A stretch of 64,000 nucleotides of DNA. Origin: Croceibacterium_A sp035626815 (GTDB lineage: Bacteria; Pseudomonadota; Alphaproteobacteria; Sphingomonadales; Sphingomonadaceae). The position numbers and the translations under genes were made by a program. Positions within the stretch are counted from its first letter, which is position 1, and each line of letters starts with the position of its first letter. The stretch lies in NCBI GenBank assembly GCA_035626815.1, contig DASPMY010000036.1, positions 1 through 64,000 on the forward strand, written 5' to 3'. Shown one piece after another: positions 8,534 to 18,130 of the stretch. Below the pieces are notes generated by a model, which did not search any database, had not been told where the DNA came from, and was given only the letters and a program-made list of their open reading frames with translations.

Positions 8534-9667
8534 ATGCAGGACTTCTGGACCTATATGCTCCGGTGCGCCGACGGCAGCTACTACGCCGGCCATACCGACG
8601 ACCTCGACATGCGGATGGGCCAGCACCGGGACGGATCGCTTGGCGGCTATACCTCTAGGCGGCGTCCGGTCGAACTCGTCTGGTCGGAGCGCTTTGCCGA
8701 TCGCGACTCCGCCTTTGCCGCCGAGCGCCAGATCAAAGGCTGGTCGCGCGCCAAGAAGGAGGCGCTTATTCGAGGTGATTGGGAAAGCTTGTCGCAGCAC
8801 GCACGGCGTGTGCGCCCGTTTCCCAAGACCGCTCGTGGTGAGGAGGGACTGAGTAGCTCGCGCAGCGAGCGTAGCGAAGGCCCGTCTCGAACCACCGAAA
8901 TCCGCCGCGACGGCACCCGCCGCCCCATTTCCCGCGAATGGGTGCCCGAAGCGCCCGTGGCGCTCGAGTTCAATGGCCTGGCCTACGCGGTGATGATGGC
9001 GACGCCCGCCGACCTTGCGGACTTCGCGCTCGGCTTCGCGCTCACCGAAGGGCTGGCCAAGTCGCCCGCCGACGTCGCCGACCTCGCCGTCGCCGAAGTG
9101 GCGCAGGGCTGGATCGTCCGCGCCAGCCTGACGGGCCTCGGCATCGCGCAGCTGACCGAGCGGGTGCGCGCGCGCGTCGCCGAAAGCTCGTGCGGGTTGT
9201 GCGGGATCGAGAACCTCGACGCGGTGGCGAGGCCGCTGCCCCCCGTCGCACCGCACGGCCCGCTCGACGAAGCCGCCATCTTCAGCGCCCTCGCCGGCTT
9301 GCGCGCGCACCAGCCGCTGACCCGCACGACCGGCGCCGCGCACGCCGCCGCGTTCTGCAGCGAGCATGGCGAGATCCGCCACGTGCGCGAGGACGTCGGC
9401 CGCCACAACGCGATGGACAAGCTCGTCGGCGCGCTCGCCGCCGCCGGCCCGGAGCCGGGAATCGATATTGCCCGGGGCTTCGTCCTCTCGACCGCGCGCT
9501 GCTCCTACGAGATCGTCGAGAAAGCCGTCCGCGCCGGCGCCACGCGGCTCGTCACCGTGTCGCTGCCGACCAGCATGGCGGTCGCACGCGCCGAGCAGGC
9601 CGGCCTCAGCCTGTGGTGCCTCGCCCGCGACGACAGCGTGCTGCGGGTGAACGACGCGACGGGCTGA
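8534..9667 (+). CDS. fdhD: GIY-YIG nuclease-like domain fused to formate dehydrogenase accessory protein FdhD
   Basis: Single 377-residue frame joining two unrelated proteins. Residues 1-90 are a complete small GIY-YIG protein (WTYMLRCADGSYYAG, then RMGQH and AERQIKGWSRAKKEALI), normally a stand-alone ~90-100 residue protein. About residues 100-121 are a translated REP element. About residues 122-377 are FdhD, the sulfurtransferase that activates formate dehydrogenase by sulfurating the Mo cofactor (FdsC in fds operons), with its CGLCG cysteine motif near residue 219 and VGRHNAMDK further on. No ATG, GTG or TTG in the repeat would give a normal FdhD alone; the nearest are GTG 8810 before it and GTG 8942, which would cut conserved sequence. 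The fusion may be made as one protein or processed. Confidence 0.88.
   Translation: MQDFWTYMLRCADGSYYAGHTDDLDMRMGQHRDGSLGGYTSRRRPVELVWSERFADRDSAFAAERQIKGWSRAKKEALIRGDWESLSQHARRVRPFPKTARGEEGLSSSRSERSEGPSRTTEIRRDGTRRPISREWVPEAPVALEFNGLAYAVMMATPADLADFALGFALTEGLAKSPADVADLAVAEVAQGWIVRASLTGLGIAQLTERVRARVAESSCGLCGIENLDAVARPLPPVAPHGPLDEAAIFSALAGLRAHQPLTRTTGAAHAAAFCSEHGEIRHVREDVGRHNAMDKLVGALAAAGPEPGIDIARGFVLSTARCSYEIVEKAVRAGATRLVTVSLPTSMAVARAEQAGLSLWCLARDDSVLRVNDATG
8834..8896 (+). repeat. REP-like unit translated inside the FdhD fusion
   Basis: The segment starts GTGGTGAGGAGGGACTGAG, ends CTCGAACCACCG, and contains a small palindrome (GCTCGCGCAGCGAGC). It matches the unit at 8394-8440 at both ends, with a longer middle. 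Here it lies between the GIY-YIG and FdhD coding segments and keeps the frame open, giving a Ser/Arg/Glu-rich linker. Confidence 0.8.
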
Positions 9668-9898
9668 GAAAAAAACCGCTGTCCTACACGCCCGCTTTCG
9701 GGGCAGGCTCGCGCGCGGCTCTTTGACATCGTCGCCGCTCCCGTTGTGCCGCGATGCCCGCGCGCGCCATCGGCTTGGTCAGTGTCGCCCGTGACGGACC
9801 GCGATAAGTCTATGGGATAAAACGCATTTTTCGCAAATCGGGCGGGCGACACACCGTCGCCTTCGTCGCTTTCGTCAACCGGTTTTGGACCGGGGCGC

Positions 9899-10489
9899 TT
9901 ATCGGCTCAGCAGGTACACCGCGTACTCCGCGCGCCAGTTCGCGCCGAGCGGGCCCAGCTGCGTGTCGCCGCTGAAGAACCAGCTGCGCTCGACCCGCAC
10001 GCCCTTGTCGGCGAGCAGCTGGCGGAAGTCGGTCACCGTCACGTGGTGGATGTTCTGCGTCTCGTACCAGCTCACCGGCAAGTGCCGCGTCACCGGCATC
10101 CGCCCGTGCCACAGCAGCGAGGCGCGCATCCGCCAGTGGGCGAAGTTGGGAAAGCTGACGAACGCCTTGCGGCCGATCCGCAGCAGCTCGGCGAGCATCA
10201 GGTCGGGCCGCTCGGCCGTCTGCAGCGTCTGGCTCAGCACGGCGTAGTCGAACGCGTCGTCGGGGTAGTCGGCGAGGTCGCGGTCGGCGTCGCCCTGCAC
10301 CGCCGAGAGCCCGCGGGCGACGCACTTCTCGACCGCCTCGGGATCGATCTCCATCCCCCGCGCGTCGACCTGCTTCTCGTCGCGCAGCACCGCCATCAGC
10401 GCGCCGTCGCCGCAGCCGACGTCGAGCACCCGGCTGCCGGGCGCGACGTGCTCGGCGATCACCGCCAGGTCGGGGCGCAGCCGGCTCAT
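9899..10489 (-). CDS. metW: Methionine biosynthesis protein MetW
   Basis: Predicted 196 residues with a class I SAM-methyltransferase fold; the SAM motif VLDVGCGDGALM lies near residues 21-32. MetW is found next to metX and is needed for efficient homoserine acyltransfer in several proteobacteria; its exact chemistry is not settled. The ATG at 10489 overlaps the metX stop (ATGA), so the two are co-translated. The 231 bases to its 3' side (9668-9898) contain no convincing gene; a small CCGGT/ACCGG hairpin just beyond the stop has no T-run. Confidence 0.95.
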   Translation of the reverse strand: MSRLRPDLAVIAEHVAPGSRVLDVGCGDGALMAVLRDEKQVDARGMEIDPEAVEKCVARGLSAVQGDADRDLADYPDDAFDYAVLSQTLQTAERPDLMLAELLRIGRKAFVSFPNFAHWRMRASLLWHGRMPVTRHLPVSWYETQNIHHVTVTDFRQLLADKGVRVERSWFFSGDTQLGPLGANWRAEYAVYLLSR

Positions 10490-11592
10490 CCGTTGAGGAA
10501 GCCCGCCACCACCCGGTCGAGCGCCGGCACCTCGAGCAGGAAGCTGTCGTGGCCGTGCGGGGCCTTGAGCTCGACGAAGCTGACCGGCGCCGCGGCGGCG
10601 TTGAGCGCATGGACCACCGCGCGCGATTCCGCCGTCGGATAGAGCCAGTCGGTGTCGAAGCTGACCACGCAGAACCGCGCCGGCGTGCCGGCGAAGGCGT
10701 CGGCCAGCCGCCCGCCGTGCTCCTCGGCGAGGTCGAAGTAGTCCATCGCCCGGGTGATGTAGAGGTACGAGTTGGCGTCGAATCGCTCGGTGAAGCTGAT
10801 CCCCTGGTGGCGCAGGTAGCTCTCGACCTGGAAGTCGGCGTCGAACCCGAAGCTGCGCGCCTGGCGGTCCTGCAGGCGGCGGCCGAACTTGTCGGTCAGC
10901 CCGGCTTCGGAGAGGTAGGTGATGTGCGCCGCCATGCGGGCGACCGCGAGGCCCTTGTCGGGCGTCCGGCCGGTGCCGTAGTAGGCCCCGCCCTGCCACG
11001 CCGGGTCGGCCATGATCGCCTGCCGGCCGACCTCGTGGAAGGCGATGTTCTGCGCCGAGTGCCGCGCGCTGGCGGCGATCGCCAGCACCCGCGCGGCGCG
11101 CTCGGGGAAGTTGGCGGCGAGGCTCAGCGCCTGCATCCCGCCCATCGAGCCGCCGACCACCGCGTGCAGCCGCCCGATGCCGAGCGCGTCGAGCAGCGCC
11201 ACCTGGGCGCGGACCATGTCGCGGATGGTGATGACCGGGAAGCGCATCCCGTACGGCGTGCCGTCCGCCGCTTCGCTCGCCGGGCCGGTCGAGCCCATGC
11301 AGCTGCCGATGACGTTGGCGCAGATGACGTGGAAGCGGTGCGTGTCGATCGGCTTGCCGGGGCCGACCATGCGGTCCCACCAGCCCGGCTTGCCGGTGAT
11401 CGGATGCGGGCTGGCGAGGTGCTGGTCGCCGGTCAGCGCGTGATGGACGAGGATCGCGTTGGTCTTGTCCGCCGCCAGCTCGCCGTAGGTCTCGTAGGCG
11501 ATCGTCACGCGGTCGAGCGCCTGCCCGCTGTCGAGCGCGAGCGGGTGGGCGAGCCGCAAGTTGCTGCTGGTCGAGGCGAGCGCGGTGGCCAT
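10486..11592 (-). CDS. metX: Homoserine O-acyltransferase (acetyl- or succinyltransferase), MetX type
   Basis: Acylates homoserine in the first committed step of methionine synthesis. Predicted 368-residue alpha/beta-hydrolase-fold protein. The nucleophile elbow is GGSMGG, the oxyanion-side segment is ALTGDQH, and the C-terminal GHDSFL supplies the catalytic His. MetX-fold enzymes can use acetyl- or succinyl-CoA and I cannot tell which here. It runs into metW with a 4-base overlap and is divergent from hisC, with an 89-base spacer. Confidence 0.93.
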   Translation of the reverse strand: MATALASTSSNLRLAHPLALDSGQALDRVTIAYETYGELAADKTNAILVHHALTGDQHLASPHPITGKPGWWDRMVGPGKPIDTHRFHVICANVIGSCMGSTGPASEAADGTPYGMRFPVITIRDMVRAQVALLDALGIGRLHAVVGGSMGGMQALSLAANFPERAARVLAIAASARHSAQNIAFHEVGRQAIMADPAWQGGAYYGTGRTPDKGLAVARMAAHITYLSEAGLTDKFGRRLQDRQARSFGFDADFQVESYLRHQGISFTERFDANSYLYITRAMDYFDLAEEHGGRLADAFAGTPARFCVVSFDTDWLYPTAESRAVVHALNAAAAPVSFVELKAPHGHDSFLLEVPALDRVVAGFLNG

Positions 11593-11624
11593 GGCCTGCG
11601 GGCTTGTGACAGAGCCAAGCGGGC

Positions 11625-11630
11625 TGTCAA
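11625..11630 (-). promoter_or_regulatory. Possible -35 element for metX
   Basis: A perfect TTGACA read on the minus strand sits 33 bases before the metX start. The matching -10 region is poor and the implied leader would be very short, so this is tentative. The spacer shows no SAM-II riboswitch pattern by eye. Confidence 0.3.
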
Positions 11631-11681
11631 TTGCCGCCGCCCGGCGCTATGCGCGCGCCGGTGAACGCGAGGGCTCCCGAG

Positions 11682-12764
11682 ATGAAACCGTGGATCGCGG
11701 CGATCCACGCCTACGTCCCCGGCCGGAGCCAGGGCGCCGACGGGCGCGAGCTGGTCAAGCTCTCGGCCAACGAGAACCCGCTCGGCACCAGCCCCCGGGC
11801 GCTCGAGGCGCGCGCTGCGGCGGCCGGTCCCGCGGAGTATCCCGATCCGGCGTCGACCGAACTGCGCGCGGCGCTCGGCGAGCGGCACGGCATCGACCCG
11901 GCGCGGATCGCCTGCGGCACCGGCTCCGACGAGCTGCTCAACCTCGCCGCGCAGGCGTTCGCCGGGCCGGGCGACGAGGTGATCTACGTCCGCTACGGCT
12001 TCGCGGTCTACGACATCGCCGCGCGCCGCTGCGGGGCGACGGTGGTGGTCGCGCCCGATCGCGACTTCGGCGCCGACGTCGACGCCCTGCTCGGCTGCGT
12101 CACCGGGCGGACCCGGGTGGTGTTCCTCGCCAACCCGAACAACCCCACCGGCGTGTACCTGCCGCGCGACGAGCTCGCCCGGCTCCATGCCGGCCTGCCG
12201 GCGAGCGTTCTGCTGGTCGTCGACCAGGCTTATGCCGACTATCTCGCGCCGGGCGTCGACGACGGCGGCCTGGCGCTCGCCGCGGCGCACGGCAACGTGC
12301 TGGTCACGCGCACGTTCTCGAAGATCTACGGCCTTGCCGGCGAGCGCGTCGGGTGGGCGACCGGCGCGCCCGCGCTGATCGAGGCGCTCAACCGCATTCG
12401 CGGGCCGTTCAACGTCACCGTCAGCGGCCAGCGGGCCGCCGTCGCGGCGCTCGCCGACCAGGCCTTCGTCGACGCCTCGCGCGAGCACAACCGCGCCGAG
12501 CGCGCCCGCTTCGTCGAGGTCGTCGAGGGGCTCGGCAACCACGGGCTGCGCGCGGTGCCGAGCGAAGCCAACTTCGTGCTCGTGCTGTTCGAAGGCGCGC
12601 TGACCGCCGAGGCGGCGCTCGCCGGGCTGGCGCAGCGCGGCTACGCCGTCCGCCACCTGCCTGGCCAGGGCCTGCCGCAAGGCCTCCGCATCACCATCGG
12701 CCGGCGCGAGGACATGGATGCCGTTTCCGCCGCGCTGCGCGAGATGGCCGAGGCCGCGCGGTGA
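11682..12764 (+). CDS. hisC: Histidinol-phosphate / aromatic aminotransferase
   Basis: PLP-dependent class I/II aminotransferase of the HisC family, 360 residues from ATG 11682 (GAGGG site 9 bases upstream); ATG 11649 would add 11 residues. Visible motifs: LSANENPLG near the N-terminus, ANPNNPTG in the middle, and the PLP lysine in TRTFSKIYGLAGERVGW. Its stop overlaps the tyrA start by 4 bases. That coupling suggests it also, or mainly, transaminates aromatic precursors for tyrosine and phenylalanine (inference from context). Confidence 0.92.
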   Translation: MKPWIAAIHAYVPGRSQGADGRELVKLSANENPLGTSPRALEARAAAAGPAEYPDPASTELRAALGERHGIDPARIACGTGSDELLNLAAQAFAGPGDEVIYVRYGFAVYDIAARRCGATVVVAPDRDFGADVDALLGCVTGRTRVVFLANPNNPTGVYLPRDELARLHAGLPASVLLVVDQAYADYLAPGVDDGGLALAAAHGNVLVTRTFSKIYGLAGERVGWATGAPALIEALNRIRGPFNVTVSGQRAAVAALADQAFVDASREHNRAERARFVEVVEGLGNHGLRAVPSEANFVLVLFEGALTAEAALAGLAQRGYAVRHLPGQGLPQGLRITIGRREDMDAVSAALREMAEAAR

Positions 12765-13681
12765 CCGGCGGCGAGGGCTTCGCGCGGGTCGCGATCGTCG
12801 GCCTCGGGCTGATCGGCGGCTCGATCGGCCTGGCGGTGCGCGAGCACCTGCCGGATGTCGCCACGCGCGGCTACGACCGCGACCCCGCCACCCGCCGCCG
12901 GGCCCGCGAGCGGCGGCTGGCCGACGAGATCTGCGACACCCCCGAAGCGGCGGTGGCCGACGCCGACCTGGTCGTCCTGTGCGTCCCGGTCGGGGCGATG
13001 GCCGAGGCGGCACGGGCGATCGCCCCCGCGCTCAAGCCGGGCGCGGTCGTCAGCGACGTCGGCTCGTCGAAAGAGGGCGTCGGGCAGACGCTGGCCGAAG
13101 CGCTGCCGGGCCGCTGCGTGATCCCGGCGCACCCGGTCGCCGGCACCGAGCACAGCGGGCCTGATGCCGGCTTCGCCACGCTGTTCCACCACCGCTGGTG
13201 CATCGTCACCCCGCCGGAGGGCGCCGACCCGGCCACGGTCGCCGCGGTGGTCGGCTTCTGGCGCTCGCTCGGCGCGATGGTCGACACGATGGACGCGGCG
13301 CACCACGACCTCGTGCTCGCCGTCACCAGCCACATCCCCCACCTGATCGCCTACACCATCGTCGGCACCGCCTCCGACCTCGAGGACGTGACCCGCGGCG
13401 AGGTGATCAAGTACTCGGCCGGCGGGTTCCGCGACTTCACCCGCATCGCCGCCAGCGACCCGACGATGTGGCGCGACGTGTTCCTCCACAACCGCGGCGC
13501 GGTGCTCGAGATGCTCGACCGCTTCCTGACCGACTTCGCGATGATGCGCGAGGCGATCCGCGCCGGCGACGGCGAGACGCTGTTCGAGCTGTTCAGCCGC
13601 ACGCGCGAGATCCGCCGCTCGATCGTCGCCATCGGCCAGGACGACGCGCGGCCCGACTTCGGCCGCGAGGATCACCGCTAG
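12761..13681 (+). CDS. tyrA: Prephenate/arogenate dehydrogenase family protein
   Basis: NAD(P)-dependent oxidative decarboxylation of prephenate or arogenate in tyrosine synthesis. Starts at GTG 12761, overlapping the hisC stop; 306 residues. The N-terminal Rossmann motif is VAIVGLGLIGGS. The central block HPVAGTEHSGP and the later TSHIPHLIAY helix are standard for TyrA; no chorismate mutase or ACT domain is present. The stop codon lies in a CTAG shared with the convergent plsC stop. Confidence 0.93.
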   Translation: MTGGEGFARVAIVGLGLIGGSIGLAVREHLPDVATRGYDRDPATRRRARERRLADEICDTPEAAVADADLVVLCVPVGAMAEAARAIAPALKPGAVVSDVGSSKEGVGQTLAEALPGRCVIPAHPVAGTEHSGPDAGFATLFHHRWCIVTPPEGADPATVAAVVGFWRSLGAMVDTMDAAHHDLVLAVTSHIPHLIAYTIVGTASDLEDVTRGEVIKYSAGGFRDFTRIAASDPTMWRDVFLHNRGAVLEMLDRFLTDFAMMREAIRAGDGETLFELFSRTREIRRSIVAIGQDDARPDFGREDHR

Positions 13682-14358
13682 GCGTTGAGCGCGTTGATCG
13701 CGGCGTGGACGCGGGCCTCGATCTCGTCGCGCGGCAGGCCGGGCTCGATCGCCTCGCCGAACAGCATCGTGATCGTGCCGGGGCGCTTCCACCAGCGGTG
13801 GTAGAGCGGCCCGCTGTCGACCGCGACCGGCACCACCGGCACGCCGAGCAGCTTGTAGAGCCCGGCGAACCCCGCCTGCAGCGGCGGGCGGGTGCCGTGC
13901 GGCACGCGGGTGCCTTCGGGGAAGATCGCCAGCGGCCGCCCGCTGCCGACGAACCCGCGCGCCTCGGCGAGCATCGCCCGCAGCGCCTTTGCCCCCTGGT
14001 CGCGGTGGACGGTGACCGAGCCGTAGGCCTTGGCGGCGCGCCCCCAGCCGGGAATGCGGTACAGCTCTTCCTTGCCGAACGGCACCGGGTGGTCGAGCAC
14101 GTTGGGCAGGTCGATCGCCTCGAAGAAGCTCTCGTGCTTGAAAGCGTAGAGCGTCGGCCCGGCCGGCTTGACGCCGACCTCTTGCACCCGGATTCCGAGC
14201 AGCACCCGCATGCACGCCCGGTGGAAGCGCGACCAGGCATCGGGAAAGCGCCGCAGGCGCGACGGGGCCAGCACCATCATCACGACCGATCCGGTGACGT
14301 AATAGACGCTCGCGAGGTAGAACACCGCGTAGAACGCGAGGCTGCGCAAGACCCGCAT
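13678..14358 (-). CDS. plsC: 1-acyl-sn-glycerol-3-phosphate acyltransferase family protein
   Basis: Transfers an acyl chain to lysophosphatidic acid in phospholipid synthesis at the inner membrane. Predicted 226 residues with an N-terminal hydrophobic segment (about residues 5-32). The catalytic block is KHESFFE (an H-x4-E form of the usual H-x4-D/E motif), and the second motif is FPEGTR. It follows the DUF218 gene by 5 bases and probably belongs to the ftsE-ftsX-DUF218-plsC transcript. Which acyl acceptor it prefers cannot be told. Confidence 0.9.
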   Translation of the reverse strand: MRVLRSLAFYAVFYLASVYYVTGSVVMMVLAPSRLRRFPDAWSRFHRACMRVLLGIRVQEVGVKPAGPTLYAFKHESFFEAIDLPNVLDHPVPFGKEELYRIPGWGRAAKAYGSVTVHRDQGAKALRAMLAEARGFVGSGRPLAIFPEGTRVPHGTRPPLQAGFAGLYKLLGVPVVPVAVDSGPLYHRWWKRPGTITMLFGEAIEPGLPRDEIEARVHAAINALNA

Positions 14359-14363
14359 GCCGC

Positions 14364-14906
14364 TCAGCCGGGCCACAGGTCGCCGAGCAACTGGACCAGC
14401 CAGGTCGCCAGCAGCTTGTGGTACTCGAGGAACAGGATCCACAGCGACGGCTCCGAGCGGACCGCGTCGCGCATGACCGAGATCCCGTCGGGCAGCTTCT
14501 CGTCGAGCTCGAGCGCCGCCCGGCGCATGTGCCAGTCGGCGGTCACCAGGCGGATCGAGCGGACCTCGTTGGCGGCGACCCAGGTGGCCGTCTCGCGCGC
14601 ATTGCCGCGCGTGTCGAGCGCGGCGAACCCCAGGGTCACGCAGCATTCCATCAGCCGCGGCGGGACGCGGTACTCGGCGGCGAACTCGTTTGGCCTGACG
14701 TCCTCGTACACCCCCGTCACCAGCATCCGCCGCGCGGCCCCTTCGTTGAGCAGCGCCAGCCCGCGCGGGATGCGCCCGCCGCTGCCGGTCGGCACGACGA
14801 TCGCGTCGGTCCGCTCGCCGCCGGCCGGCTGCGGCAGCGAGACGGCGAACCACAGGAAGCCGAACGCCCACAGGACCACCAGCAGCGCGAGCAGCCGGCG
14901 GATCAC
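14364..14906 (-). CDS. YdcF/SanA-like DUF218 membrane-anchored protein
   Basis: Predicted 180 residues with one N-terminal membrane helix (about residues 4-22) and a DUF218 domain: DAIVVPTGSGGRI early, MLVTG in the middle and a TADWHMRRA block later. Starts at GTG 14906, overlapping the ftsX stop (GTGA). DUF218 proteins are linked to envelope integrity in other bacteria, but the molecular role is unknown. Its place between ftsX and plsC fits an envelope role. Confidence 0.85.
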   Translation of the reverse strand: MIRRLLALLVVLWAFGFLWFAVSLPQPAGGERTDAIVVPTGSGGRIPRGLALLNEGAARRMLVTGVYEDVRPNEFAAEYRVPPRLMECCVTLGFAALDTRGNARETATWVAANEVRSIRLVTADWHMRRAALELDEKLPDGISVMRDAVRSEPSLWILFLEYHKLLATWLVQLLGDLWPG

Positions 14907-15834
14907 AGGATGCGCCTCAGCGCGGCGATCACGGTGACCCGCGCGGTGGCCATCGCCAGCACGATGCCGGCCAGCGGGATCGCGGCGAGCACCGCCCAGT
15001 CGAACGGCCCGAGCCCGCCGCCGGCGACCATGCCCGAGCCGAGCCGGGCGAATTGCCGCCCGAGCAGCCAGATCGCGCCGAGCCCGAGCGCCAGCCCGAC
15101 GACCCCGCCGAGCAGAGCGTCGAGGCCGATCGAGCGCTGGAAGATGCGCGCGATCTGCCCGTCGGTCCCGCCGAGCAGGTGAATGATCTCGATCGTCTCG
15201 CGGTTCGATCCGAGCGCGCTCCGCGCTGCCAGCCACACCGCGGCCGCGCTGGTCGCCGCGAGCAGCCCGATCAGCCCGAGCGCCAGCCATTGCAGCGAGG
15301 CGACGGCCTCGAACACCGGCGACAGCCAGCCGGCCTGCGCGTCGAGCCGGGCCGACGGCACCGAAGCGGACAGCGACGCGCGCAGCTCCTCCAGCCGCCG
15401 GGCGGTGACCGGCCCGGCGAGCCGCACGTCGATCAGCGCCGGGACCGGGATCGCGTCCTCCTCGGCCAGCGGCTGCGCGCCGAGCCACGGCTCGAGCAGC
15501 GCGTCGAGCTCAGCGTCGGGGACGCGGCGCACCGCGAGCACGTCCTCGCGATTGCTCAGCAGCGCCACCGCGACCTCCGCCTGCCGCGCGCGCTCGGCCG
15601 GGGCGCCCTCGAGAATCTGCACGGTGAGCCCGCCGGCGATCTCGGCGCGGGCGTTGTCGCCGAGATTGCGCAGCGCCAGCCCGGCGCCGGCGGCGATCAC
15701 GGTCAGCGCCATCATGATCGCGATGACCCACGGCATCGGCCCGGTCAACCGGGTCTGCGGCACCAGCCGGTCGCCGCCGCCGAAGCGCGGCGCGTTGCGG
15801 CGAATGGGGCCGCTGTGACCTGACAGCGCGGCCG

Positions 15835-15838
<4 letters not shown>
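14903..15838 (-). CDS. ftsX: Cell division protein FtsX (permease subunit of FtsEX)
   Basis: Inner-membrane partner of the FtsE ATPase; FtsEX couples septal ring events to peptidoglycan hydrolase activation. Predicted 311 residues: N-terminal cytoplasmic tail, first membrane helix at about residues 36-56, a periplasmic domain of about 110 residues, then three helices towards the C-terminus around the ETIEIIHLLGGTD cytoplasmic loop typical of FtsX. The start overlaps the ftsE stop (ATGA). Confidence 0.93.
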
Positions 15839-16560
<722 letters not shown>

Positions 16561-16721
16561 GGTCGGCCCCGGGATCGAGGGGGAGGCGGCGGCGGGCGGC
16601 GGAAAGCGGGCATCTGCGCCGCGTATAGCCGCTGTTCGATGTGGAAAAAAGCCACGCCCGGCCGTGGCAGCGCTCCCCCGCGCCTTGTTGCCCTTGGCCG
16701 CCGGGCCTAGGATTCGACGGC

Positions 16722-17543
16722 ATGATCATCGCCTGCCCCGCCTGCACGACGCGCTACGTCGTGCCCGACAGTGCGGTCGGTCCCGAGGGGCGGACGGTGC
16801 GTTGCGCGAAATGCCGGCACAGCTGGTTCCAGGAGCCGCTCGCGCTGGAGCCGGGCGGCGCGGTCCCTGCGCCTCGGCCGGCGCCCGCGCCGCGGCCGGC
16901 CCCGGAACCCACGCCGGAGCCCGCCGCGGCACGGCCGCGCTTCGTGGTTCCGCCTCCGCCGCCCGCGCCGGCGCGCGAGGCGGCCGCCGAGCTGCCGCCG
17001 GCGCTGGCCCCGGAGAGCATGCCGCCGCCGGTGTTCGAGGGGCCACCGGTCGGCTACGGCGCCGCGGACGATAGTGGCGGATCGCAGTTCGACGCGGCAC
17101 CGCCGTTCCGCCGGCGGCGCAACCCGCTGCGGCTGTGGACCTGGGCCGCGGCGATATTCGCCTTCCTCGCCGCGGGCCTGATCGCCGCGGTGTCGTACTG
17201 GGGCCTGCCCGACTGGGTGCCGATCAGCCGGCCGACTTTCGCGCTGGCCCCGTCGGGGCTCGAGCTCGATTTCCCGATCGACCAGCAGGAGCGCCGCCAG
17301 CTGCCCAACGGCACCGAGTACTTCGGCGCCAGCGGCACGATCACCAACACCGGCGCCGAGGCGCGAAGCGTGCCGTCGATCCTGATCGTGCTGCGCGACG
17401 GGCGCGACCGGATCGTCTACAGCTGGGAAGTGCAGCCCCCCAAGCGCAGCCTCGCCCCCGGCGAGACGGTGACCGTCAACGAAGCGGTGACCGACGTGCC
17501 GCGCTCGGCGCGGTTCGCCGAGATCGGCTGGAAGTCGGGCTAG
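16722..17543 (+). CDS. Zinc-ribbon (MJ0042-type) and DUF3426-like membrane protein
   Basis: Predicted 273 residues. The N-terminus is a four-cysteine zinc ribbon (CPACTTRY, then RCAKCRHSW). A long Pro/Ala-rich linker follows (about residues 40-110), then one membrane helix (about 140-165) and a C-terminal domain resembling DUF3426, with a predicted beta-rich fold (ASGTITNTG, ISWEV-like strands). The topology would put the ribbon in the cytoplasm and the C-terminal domain in the periplasm. Proteins of this type often lie near ftsE/ftsX in this group of bacteria, but their role is unknown. Confidence 0.85.
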   Translation: MIIACPACTTRYVVPDSAVGPEGRTVRCAKCRHSWFQEPLALEPGGAVPAPRPAPAPRPAPEPTPEPAAARPRFVVPPPPPAPAREAAAELPPALAPESMPPPVFEGPPVGYGAADDSGGSQFDAAPPFRRRRNPLRLWTWAAAIFAFLAAGLIAAVSYWGLPDWVPISRPTFALAPSGLELDFPIDQQERRQLPNGTEYFGASGTITNTGAEARSVPSILIVLRDGRDRIVYSWEVQPPKRSLAPGETVTVNEAVTDVPRSARFAEIGWKSG

Positions 17544-17566
17544 GGCTCGCCGCCCGGCGAAAATCC

Positions 17567-17785
17567 TTACTGGAACTCGATCAGCACGGTCCCGTCGCGC
17601 CGGGTGACCTGGGGCTTGGGCGCATCGTCGCCGCGCTCCTGGAAGCCGCCGTTCTGGCGCACGGCGACCGGCTGGAGAATCTCCACGCCCACGCGCGCGC
17701 TGGCCAGCTGGGCCCCGCCGCCCGCCGCTCCCGCGTCTCCGGAGAGGGCCGCCGCGGCGGCCAGGATCATCGGGACGAGCGTCAT
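17567..17785 (-). CDS. Small secreted protein of unknown function
   Basis: Predicted 72 residues. The N-terminal hydrophobic stretch (LVPMILAAAAAL) and small residues after it look like a signal peptide, leaving a mature part of about 50 residues rich in charged residues and ending VTRRDGTVLIEFQ. It is convergent with the zinc-ribbon gene, 23 bases apart. I do not recognise a family; codon use matches the neighbours, so I keep it as a likely gene. Confidence 0.55.
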   Translation of the reverse strand: MTLVPMILAAAAALSGDAGAAGGGAQLASARVGVEILQPVAVRQNGGFQERGDDAPKPQVTRRDGTVLIEFQ

Positions 17786-17966
17786 CGCCGGCCATGCTTA
17801 CCGGCGCGTTCACCTCGATTGCAAAGGGCCCGGTAACTATGTGCCGGAGTGGCACACCTGGGGCGGCAAATTGTTAATCGCCCGCCGCTTGCAGCGGTAT
17901 GGCCGCTTTGCTAAGGGCGCGCACCTACCCCGCGGGGGCCGCCTGAATCGGGCCCTTGTCGATGAT

Positions 17967-18053
17967 GCGGTCGTGGCGGAACTGGTAGACGCGCAACGTT
18001 GAGGTCGTTGTGGGCGAAAGCCCGTGGAAGTTCGAGTCTTCTCGACCGCACCA
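17967..18053 (+). tRNA. tRNA-Leu (anticodon GAG)
   Basis: An 87-base cloverleaf. The acceptor stem GCGGTCG pairs with CGACCGC, and ACCA is encoded at the 3' end. The D arm contains GGTAGACGC. The anticodon stem-loop CAACG-TTGAGGT-CGTTG gives anticodon GAG. The variable arm is long (GTGGGCGAAAGCCCGT), as in class II leucine tRNAs, and TTCGAGTC is the T loop. It reads CUC and CUU leucine codons. Confidence 0.96.
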
Positions 18054-18130
18054 ATCCTTTTTCTGGCATCCGGAAGCCGCGGCACCGGCAGCGGCTGAGC
18101 GACGTGCCGGCCGATCGGGGGCCCTTCCGG

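Noticed and set aside
8942..9667. Separate FdhD starting at GTG 8942
   Set aside because: It would remove conserved N-terminal residues just before WVPEAPVALEFNG and has no ribosome site at correct spacing.
9723..9728. TTGACA in the gap after FdhD, within a stretch that resembles sphingomonad 16S leader sequence
   Set aside because: No -10 element at proper spacing, no rRNA follows, and the downstream gene metW is on the other strand.
11593..11681. SAM-II riboswitch upstream of metX
   Set aside because: The 89-base spacer lacks the SAM-II core by eye, and the likely promoter would leave almost no leader. A covariance-model search would settle it.
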